Assembly: GCF_049994355.1 (NCBI RefSeq)
Contig: NZ_CP188257.1
Location: forward strand, 744,001 to 808,000
Reading direction: 5' to 3'
DNA length: 64,000 bases
DNA from: Angustibacter sp049994355
Lineage (GTDB): Bacteria > Actinomycetota > Actinomycetes > Actinomycetales > Angustibacteraceae
Position numbers and translations under genes: made by a program. A model generated the notes under the pieces. It searched no databases, had not been told where the DNA came from, and was given only the letters and a program-made list of their open reading frames with translations. Of this stretch, positions 17,928 to 64,000 are shown in pieces; the first letter of the stretch is position 1; every line of letters begins with the position of its first letter.

Positions 17928-18489
17928 AGTCGCCTACTCCTCCGGCGCTCAGGTCGGCTGTCGACTCCTGCGTCGCCGCCAGCAGGTCGCGCAGGCTACG
18001 CAGCGCGTAGTACGAGCGCGACTTCACAGTGCCGATGGGGATGCCGAGCTGGCAGGCCGTCTCCTCGGCCGTCCGACCGGCGTAGTAGATCTCGATCAGC
18101 ACCGCACGGTGCGCCGGCGACAGCGTGTCCAGCGCCGCGATGACATGCATCTCGTTGACGACCTGGTCGGCGTGGTCCTCGGTGCGCGCCACCGCCATTG
18201 GCGTCTCCTGCACCTCCGACGGCCGGCGGCCGCGGGCTCGGGCCTGGTCGATGACGATGTTGCGCACCACCGTGAACAGCCAACCCCGGCCCGAACCGGG
18301 TTGCCCGCACAGCAGGTCGCGGTGGCGCCAGGCTCGGATCAGGGCCTCCTGGACGACGTCCTCAGCCCGATGGCGATCGCGGCACAGCCGCGTGGCGTAC
18401 GCGAGCATGGCTCCGCCGTGTTCGGCCACGAGCTGCCGCATCCAGCGCTCGGCGTCCGGTGGGGCATCGTTCGACGTGGGAACGTGCAA
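17911..18489 (-). CDS. sigL-like: ECF RNA polymerase sigma factor, SigL-like
   Basis: 192 residues from a TTG at 18489 with GGGAGG 8 bases upstream. Region 2 is clear (AMLAYATRLCRDRHRAEDVV followed by QEALIRAWRH, then GWLFTVVRNIVID) and so is region 4 (LDTLSPAHRAVLIEIYYAGRTAEE, with GIPIGTVKSRSYYALRSLRDLL as the recognition helix). Length and motifs match group IV sigma factors and resemble mycobacterial SigL. It is likely bound by the convergent anti-sigma factor and would recognise the TGAACC-N16-CGT sites found in this window. It lies 133 bp after the cupin gene on the same strand and may be read from the cupin promoter, giving autoregulation. Confidence 0.9.
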   Translation of the reverse strand: MHVPTSNDAPPDAERWMRQLVAEHGGAMLAYATRLCRDRHRAEDVVQEALIRAWRHRDLLCGQPGSGRGWLFTVVRNIVIDQARARGRRPSEVQETPMAVARTEDHADQVVNEMHVIAALDTLSPAHRAVLIEIYYAGRTAEETACQLGIPIGTVKSRSYYALRSLRDLLAATQESTADLSAGGVGDSREPH

Positions 18490-18622
18490 CGCTCAGACCT
18501 CCCGTGCTCGGTTCGGTCGCCCCGGTCCGCTGAAGCTGCGGGCCGGGCACGACGCTACGTCGGGTGACCGCCGGACCGGCGCGTCCCTTTCGATGGGTGA
18601 AATACGAGCCCCCCGGGTGCGC

Positions 18623-19204
18623 TCAGCCGACCAGCGTGGCCGACGCTCCGTCGTCCATCGAAATGGTGCCGGGCGAGCTGGTCTGTTGAGGAAGCGCGAC
18701 CCGCTGACCCAGGCCCAGTCCGTGGGCGAGCACCGGCCCTGGTCCGGTGCTGAACTCCTCGCGCAGGCGACGCGCGACCTCGCCGGCCAGCTCGTCCAGC
18801 TCGGGCAGCATCAGGACGTCGGCGTTGCCCAGCGGGTCCGTGCGCAGCTCGATGCCGAGCACCGGTTCGGTCAGACTGAGGTTGACCGATGCGTGCGGGA
18901 CTCCGGCCGGGACGATCACGAGCTCGTCGTTGCGGTGCGGCTTGGCCCGCATGTCGTCACCGACGAGGGTCACCGCATTGCCCATGAAGGCACAGACCAC
19001 GATGGTCGAGCCCGGATGGGAGTGCGCTCGGGACTGGACACCGGGCGGCAGCAGTACCGCCAGGATGCTGAACGGGATGTCCGGAACCTCAAGCGCAGTC
19101 AGGATCGTGTTGAGGGCGACGCCCTGTGGTGAGTTGGGCGCAGGAACGAAGTGCAGGGTCCGAGACTGGAAACCGTCGATGGCCCAGTCAGAGAAGTCAG
19201 CCAT
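18623..19204 (-). CDS. Cupin-domain protein
   Basis: 193 residues; GGAGG 5 bases before the ATG. A single cupin barrel: motif 1 SRAHSHPGSTIVVCAFMGN (about residues 58-76) gives the HxH metal ligands and motif 2 IVPAGVPHASVNL the third His. A helical and flexible tail follows (LDELAGEVARRLREEF). Such proteins are metal-binding sensors or small-molecule enzymes; which one cannot be told. It has a SigL-type promoter and precedes the sigma gene. A sensor role, by analogy with the cupin of ChrR-type anti-sigma factors, is possible but speculative. Confidence 0.82.
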   Translation of the reverse strand: MADFSDWAIDGFQSRTLHFVPAPNSPQGVALNTILTALEVPDIPFSILAVLLPPGVQSRAHSHPGSTIVVCAFMGNAVTLVGDDMRAKPHRNDELVIVPAGVPHASVNLSLTEPVLGIELRTDPLGNADVLMLPELDELAGEVARRLREEFSTGPGPVLAHGLGLGQRVALPQQTSSPGTISMDDGASATLVG

Positions 19205-19276
19205 GCTACCTCCGTGGTGGGTTCTCAGTGGTCAGGTCGCCGCTGCAGGGGCACGAACCTCGGCCGTGCCGGGCAT

Positions 19277-19304
19277 GGGACGCGACCTGGCGCGGTCCGG
19301 TTCA
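19277..19304 (-). promoter_or_regulatory. SigL-type ECF promoter of the cupin-sigma pair
   Basis: Minus-strand TGAACC (19304-19299), a 16-base spacer, CGTCCC (19282-19277), 73 bases before the cupin ATG. It is back to back with the plus-strand site at 19335, 30 bases apart. Confidence 0.65.
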
Positions 19305-19334
19305 TCACAGTCTCCGCAGGTGGGCTGGATCGAC

Positions 19335-19362
19335 TGAACCAGCGCGGCGGCGGATCCGTCTC
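19335..19362 (+). promoter_or_regulatory. SigL-type ECF promoter, distal, of the zinc-ribbon/ESX genes
   Basis: TGAACC (19335-19340), a 16-base spacer, CGTCTC (19357-19362). A second copy follows at 19423, so the downstream gene may have tandem promoters. Confidence 0.55.
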
Positions 19363-19422
19363 TCGGCCGTCGCCTGCAGGTTGCCCAGCCTGCAGGCGAC
19401 ACCATGCTTTCGGCGCCCGATA

Positions 19423-19450
19423 TGAACCTCGGCGGTCGGCCGTTCGTACT
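19423..19450 (+). promoter_or_regulatory. SigL-type ECF promoter, proximal, of the zinc-ribbon/ESX genes
   Basis: TGAACC (19423-19428), a 16-base spacer, CGTACT (19445-19450), 36 bases before the ATG at 19487 and before a strong GGGGAGGGG ribosome site. The position is ideal for a short leader. Confidence 0.65.
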
Positions 19451-19486
19451 CCCTGTACTCGGAACTTCTTTTGGGGAGGGGACTCC

Positions 19487-19831
19487 ATGACGACGATTAC
19501 GGCGACCTGTCCGGTCTGTGGCGTGGTCGATCTGAACAGCTTCCAGGTGCGCCTCGTCCAGTGCACGATCGCTGACTGGTCCTACTACACGTTCACCTGC
19601 CCAACCTGTGGTGACAGCGTGCGCAAGCCCGCCATGGTCGAGGTCTGCCAGCTACTCAAGACCGGCGGGGTTGTCGCGGAGCCCTGGCACGTCCCGGCCG
19701 AGGCGCTGGAGCAGCACTCGGGTGACGCGATCAGCTATGACGAGATCCTGGACTTCGCCTTGCGGCTCAACGCCTTGACGTCACCGCTGCCGGCGCTGAT
19801 GGCGCTCGGGCCGCCGCCCGGGGGTGCCTGA
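19487..19831 (+). CDS. Small double zinc-ribbon protein
   Basis: 114 residues. I chose the ATG at 19487 because of the GGGGAGGGG site 6-7 bases upstream and the promoter just before it; upstream in-frame codons are non-coding in character. CPVC (residues 8-11) and CPTC (about residues 39-42) form one zinc ribbon across a short beta-rich segment. The rest is acidic and helical, ending in PLPALMALGPPPGGA. No enzymatic motif. It heads the short plus-strand group with the EspC-like and WXG-like genes and could be a regulator or chaperone for them; that is inference. Confidence 0.8.
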   Translation: MTTITATCPVCGVVDLNSFQVRLVQCTIADWSYYTFTCPTCGDSVRKPAMVEVCQLLKTGGVVAEPWHVPAEALEQHSGDAISYDEILDFALRLNALTSPLPALMALGPPPGGA

Positions 19832-19899
19832 CATGAGCAGGTCAGGCAGCGACGAACACCGTTGCGTACCAAAGGATCCCGGCTGCGCCGGGGATTGAG

Positions 19900-20190
19900 G
19901 TGGACGAGATCGAGGTCGACACGGCCGGGCTCGAACGCCTTGCAGCAGTGCTGGATTCGTCGGCTCAGTCCCTGCCGGTCGAGTCGGGTAGGCCTGGCAC
20001 CGAGGCGTTCGGGAACGGTGCTGCGGGGCAGGACGCGGAGGTCGCGTACCGCCACCTCAGCCAGGAGATCGATGCGAACGTGGAGCGCCTGAGGACGGCG
20101 GTCGGCGTCCACGCCAAAGCGCTGGCGCGGACGGCGCGCGCCCTGGAGGTGGCCGAGGCGCAGGCGCGCCATGCGGCCGACTGGACCTGA
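19900..20190 (+). CDS. EspC-like type VII secretion substrate
   Basis: 96 residues from GTG 19900. Two helices flank a Gly-rich turn: VDTAGLERLAAVLDSSAQSL ... GQDAEVAYRHLSQEID ... LRTAVGVHAKALARTARALE. This is the size and pattern of EspC/DUF2580 or WXG100-like small secreted proteins. There is no W-x-G; the turn is instead a Gly/Ala-rich FGNGAAGQ. It is followed 2 bases later by the larger WXG-type protein, so the two may form a helical heterodimer for type VII export. Secretion is inferred from the family. Confidence 0.75.
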   Translation: MDEIEVDTAGLERLAAVLDSSAQSLPVESGRPGTEAFGNGAAGQDAEVAYRHLSQEIDANVERLRTAVGVHAKALARTARALEVAEAQARHAADWT

Positions 20191-20192
20191 TC

Positions 20193-21527
20193 GTGGACGT
20201 CAACGCCGTGGTCAGCGGCTGGATCCTCGGCATCTCCGACGAGCTGGGTGATCCCGAGCAGCTGCGACAGCACGCCGAGCGGGTGCGTGCGCAGTCCGCG
20301 CAGCTGTCCGAGCTGACCGACGCTATGGACCGCGAGGTCGCGGCCCTGGCCTGGACAGGGACTGCGGCGCAGGCCCATCTGGAGTCGTGGAGCAGGAAGT
20401 ACGCGGCTGCCCAGGAGCTCACGGCGGCGATGGACGCCGGTCGACAACAGCTCGAGCGGCACACCGAGGGTTCCCTGGTGATCGCCAGGACGATCGTCGG
20501 GCTCTTGCTGGAGCTGGTCGAGCTGCTGGCCGCCGGGTATGCCCTGACCTGGCTGACCGCCGGACTGTCCGACCTGCTGTGGGCCCGAGCGGTGGAGTTG
20601 ATGGTGCAGATCGAGCGGCTGCTCACCGCCTTTCGCAGCGCGATGAGCTCGTTCGCAGCCGCGGCCCGCGAGCTGGGCGTGGTGGCCGGTCGGATCGGGG
20701 CGACCATCGAGTCCCTGGTCATCGACTTCGCACCGGCGTACGTGCGTGCCTTCGCCGGCTTCTACCTCGGTGCCGCGGTCCCGCAGGCAATGAGCGGCCG
20801 ACCGGTGGACTGGGCCGGCAATGCCTGGCAGGTCGCCGCGTTCGTCGGCCTGGACGCCACGTTCAACCTCGGCTGGAACGCGCTCGAAGCCACCCGCGCG
20901 GGGGGCGCGATGCGCCGTTTCGTCACCGGCGAGCCGGCGCCGCCGGGCTCGGCCGCTGCGGCCGAAGCCGGACCGGCGTCGGTCGGACCTCCCAAGCTGC
21001 CTACGTTCGAGTTCGAGCAGGTGGAGCGGTCGCCCTTGGCTTCCGAGCGGACCAGCGGGGAGTCCATCGGGTCGACCTCGCCCGCGTCGCCGATGCTGCC
21101 GGTTGCTGAGCCGCTGCCCGCGTCATCGCAGGCGGGGTTCGTGCCGATGACGGGGCGGCAGGCGGTGTGGTCCGGACTGAAGGAGGGGATCAACACGGGT
21201 ACCGGCAACGTGGTGCTGTCGGCCGCTGCCGCGGCGAAGGACCACACAAAGCTGAACGGGCAGGACCTCGCGGTCTCCGCCGCCCTGGGATTCGGCATGG
21301 CTGGCACCCGGCAGGGCCTGTACCACTACCTGCCCTACGGGCAGCCGTTGGCGCACGCCAAGGCGCCAGAAGGTGCACCCAGCTGGCAGCGTTGGCTGGC
21401 CGAGACGCCCGTGTCATGGTCGTACTACGACGTGTACTTCGTGCTGAAGGACGCCTTGGTGAACGTGATCCACGGCACCACTCCGCCGACCGAGCTCTCT
21501 CGGTTGGACCCCGACGTCCCAGCGTGA
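20193..21527 (+). CDS. WXG100-like N-terminal domain protein with hydrophobic segment
   Basis: 444 residues from GTG 20193, directly after the EspC-like gene. Residues about 1-90 form a helical hairpin with the turn LAWTGTAAQAHLESW (WTG in place of WxG). Residues about 95-145 are hydrophobic (IVGLLLELVELLAAGYALTWL), as in PPE-like or toxin N-terminal domains. A glycine-containing helical stretch follows (FAGFYLGAAVPQAMSGRPVD), then a Ser/Pro-rich linker (about residues 250-325), then a C-terminal about 110 residues (GLKEGINTGTGNVVLSAAAA, YYDVYFVLKDALVNVIHG) that I do not recognise. No catalytic motif. Probably a type VII substrate. It ends 4 bp from the convergent GH18 gene. Confidence 0.8.
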   Translation: MDVNAVVSGWILGISDELGDPEQLRQHAERVRAQSAQLSELTDAMDREVAALAWTGTAAQAHLESWSRKYAAAQELTAAMDAGRQQLERHTEGSLVIARTIVGLLLELVELLAAGYALTWLTAGLSDLLWARAVELMVQIERLLTAFRSAMSSFAAAARELGVVAGRIGATIESLVIDFAPAYVRAFAGFYLGAAVPQAMSGRPVDWAGNAWQVAAFVGLDATFNLGWNALEATRAGGAMRRFVTGEPAPPGSAAAAEAGPASVGPPKLPTFEFEQVERSPLASERTSGESIGSTSPASPMLPVAEPLPASSQAGFVPMTGRQAVWSGLKEGINTGTGNVVLSAAAAAKDHTKLNGQDLAVSAALGFGMAGTRQGLYHYLPYGQPLAHAKAPEGAPSWQRWLAETPVSWSYYDVYFVLKDALVNVIHGTTPPTELSRLDPDVPA

Positions 21528-21531
21528 GTGG

Positions 21532-22701
21532 TCAGCTGGAGAACCCCGCAGCCACCCGGGCGAAGGCCCAGTCCTCCTGGACGAGGCCGCTGCAGCTGCC
21601 GGCCTCCAGGGAGAAGCCGGAGCTCCCGCCGCAGGAGCGGTCACGGTTCGTCGCCCAGTACGACAGGCGGCTGACACCGAGGCGCACCGCCTCGTCGCGG
21701 ATCGCTGTGAACCCATCGACGGTGAGCTGCTCGCCGGTGTCCGTCGTGCCGTTCATCGCGACGATTCCGGTGTGCCGGTAGGCGTCCTGCTCGGTGTAGC
21801 CGTAGGCGGCGCGCAGGTCCTTGTTCAGCAGTGCCGCGGTCCGGGCGGAGGCCTGCACCAGGTTGACCCGACCCGCCGCGAAGTCGAACGGCATCAGCAT
21901 CCAGGCGTCCGGCGCGACGCCGGCCGCGGCGACCTCGGTCACCAGGCTGGTCTCCGGGCCGGACAGGTCGGTGCCCATCGTGACCAGGAGCTGGGTCTGC
22001 GGGTGCTCCTCGCGGATCAGCTCGAGCGCGCCGGCGATCCGCTTGCGCGACCCCGCGTCGCTGAACTCGGTCGACTCGACGTCCAGGTCGATGGCGCGCA
22101 GCTGGTAGGCGTCGATGACGGACTCGTACGCGTCGGCCAGCGATCGCGCGGATCCGCAGACCAGGGCGAGCTTGGAGCCCTCCCACCCGCCGAAGGACAC
22201 GATCACATCACCCCCGGCGGCGCGCACGGCTGCGATGGTCCGCTCCTGCCAACCGCCCTTGATCGGGTCCTCGCCGTCCCAGGCCGGGTTGCAGCCGTTC
22301 TTGGCCAGCATCGCCGACATCGTGAAGGCCTGGATGCCGGTCGCCTTCATCACGGCGACCACGTCCGGTGTCTCGTTTCCGCTGTAGTACAGGTACGGCG
22401 CCGCGGCGGCGAGGTCGGCGGTCGGCGCGGGTGCGGTGGACCGGGCCGGCGGGTTTGGCCCTGCCGAGACGTGGGTCCGAGCTGTCTTTGCGGCCGGCTC
22501 CAATCCTGCGCCGGAGCCGCCTGCGGACCGCAACAGCAGTGGCACGACGGCGACCGCGACGACCGCGGCTCCGAGCGCTGCGGTACGGCGATGGCGGAGC
22601 TTCCTCGGTGCGACGGCGTCGTCGTCCACGTCGCCGTGGTTGTCGTCCAGGTTGTCGTCGTGGTTGTCGTCCTGGTCGTCGTCCTGGTCCGTTCGAGTCA
22701 T
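21532..22701 (-). CDS. Membrane-anchored GH18-like glycosidase
   Basis: 389 residues; I chose ATG 22701 because of a GGGAGG site 7 bases upstream. An Asp-rich cytoplasmic head (DQDDDQDDNHDDNLDDN, from a near-repeat of cgtcgt) precedes one hydrophobic anchor (AALGAAVVAVAVVPLLL). After a Pro/Ala linker comes a GH18 barrel: YLYYSGNETPDVVAVMKATG at strand 1, DVIVSFGGWEG, the catalytic AIDLDVES (the DxDxE residues are present, the first Asp of DxxDxDxE is Arg), DAWMLMPFDF and LSYWATNRDR near the end. This matches chitinase-like enzymes on the cell surface acting on N-acetylglucosamine polymers, perhaps opening peptidoglycan for the giant protein. Substrate not provable here. Confidence 0.87.
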   Translation of the reverse strand: MTRTDQDDDQDDNHDDNLDDNHGDVDDDAVAPRKLRHRRTAALGAAVVAVAVVPLLLRSAGGSGAGLEPAAKTARTHVSAGPNPPARSTAPAPTADLAAAAPYLYYSGNETPDVVAVMKATGIQAFTMSAMLAKNGCNPAWDGEDPIKGGWQERTIAAVRAAGGDVIVSFGGWEGSKLALVCGSARSLADAYESVIDAYQLRAIDLDVESTEFSDAGSRKRIAGALELIREEHPQTQLLVTMGTDLSGPETSLVTEVAAAGVAPDAWMLMPFDFAAGRVNLVQASARTAALLNKDLRAAYGYTEQDAYRHTGIVAMNGTTDTGEQLTVDGFTAIRDEAVRLGVSRLSYWATNRDRSCGGSSGFSLEAGSCSGLVQEDWAFARVAAGFSS

Positions 22702-22779
22702 GGCGCCTCCCTGGCCTGCCCATGCAACGTGCCGCTCGGGCATCGCGTTCAGCGGGCTTGCGCCCCTTCGGCGCCGCAG

Positions 22780-22823
22780 GGCGGTTCAGGCGAGGCGCGT
22801 CACACCGGCCGGCCTGAACCGCC
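22780..22823. promoter_or_regulatory. Perfect 12-bp inverted repeat between GH18 and the giant gene
   Basis: GGCGGTTCAGGC (22780-22791) and its exact complement GCCTGAACCGCC (22812-22823) are separated by 20 bases. Both arms contain the TGAACC hexamer, so the element may combine a -35 box with a regulator site. It lies in the divergent gap between 22701 and 22923. Confidence 0.6.
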
Positions 22824-22843
22824 GCCCGGTGGGCGGTCGTCTT
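22815..22843 (+). promoter_or_regulatory. Candidate SigL-type promoter of the giant gene
   Basis: TGAACC (22815-22820), a 17-base spacer, CGTCTT (22838-22843), 79 bases before the GTG start. The spacer is one base longer than at the other sites and holds the hairpin CCGCCC-GGT-GGGCGG. No matching CGT stands at 15-19 bases on the opposite strand, so the GH18 gene does not appear to share it. Confidence 0.5.
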
Positions 22844-22922
22844 GGTCCTAGGTGTTACAGGTCCGGGCATCGGTCTGCCGCGCTCGAGCACAGTGCCGAC
22901 GACTGTGGAAGGGGGGTGTGCG

Positions 22923-64000
<41,078 letters not shown>

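Noticed and set aside
22761..22788. SigL-type promoter for the GH18 gene on the minus strand
   Set aside because: TGAACC is present but no CGT stands at 15-19 bases; the stretch reads GGGGCG.

Overview
The window is very GC-rich, with GTG and TTG starts and strongly C/G-ending codons. It carries WXG100/EspC-type proteins, a SigL-like ECF sigma factor and an EccA/CbbX-like ATPase. All of this points to an actinomycete (Actinomycetota); I cannot name the genus. No type VII secretion core gene (EccB, EccC, EccD, MycP) lies inside the window.

Layout. (1) 2-8248 (+) is the 3' end of a giant modular gene that begins upstream. (2) 8245-8662 (-) holds an orphan XRE regulator with two palindromic operators and a possible hipA remnant. 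(3) 8769-16765 (-) is a compact five-gene operon: an unknown helical protein, a protein with a decayed ADP-ribosyltransferase-like C-terminus, a right-handed beta-helix fused to two CbbX/EccA-type AAA+ modules, a cytochrome P450 and a SAM methyltransferase. Junctions overlap or nearly touch. (4) 17007-19831 holds a zinc-type anti-sigma factor convergent with its presumed ECF sigma factor, a cupin, and a small double zinc-ribbon protein. (5) 19900-21527 (+) holds an EspC-like and a WXG100-like protein. (6) 21532-22701 (-) is a membrane-anchored GH18-like protein. (7) 22923 to the right edge (+) is one reading frame of at least 13,692 codons that does not end in the window.

The giant protein is the main discovery. 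It begins with a WXG100-like/CpnT-N-type helical domain and a Pro/Asp/Ser/Thr linker. It then consists of large modules of about 800-1,200 residues, each built around a recurrent core (signature VG[YF]xAAML ... RFGDLxGL) and long alpha-helical stretches. Inserted in this array are an OTU-type cysteine protease domain (DGDC ... GHY) preceded by a decayed OTU copy, and a zinc metalloprotease domain (HELGHMLGLPD) accompanied by decayed or partial copies. A 31-copy GQGDS(E/Q) hexapeptide minisatellite separates the N-terminal part from at least six tandem modules of about 3.5-3.6 kb. The upstream giant gene shares the same modules, with blocks of near-identical DNA.

Regulation ties the locus together. 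Sites of the form TGAACC-N16/17-CGT, the promoter type known for SigL-like ECF factors, lie upstream of the anti-sigma gene, the five-gene operon, the cupin-sigma pair, the zinc-ribbon/ESX genes (two sites) and the giant gene. My inference is a SigL-type regulon controlling a type VII-exported, giant, protease-bearing surface or effector protein, with a dedicated cytoplasmic ATPase/P450/methyltransferase operon. The functional link between the operon and the giant proteins rests only on location and shared promoters.
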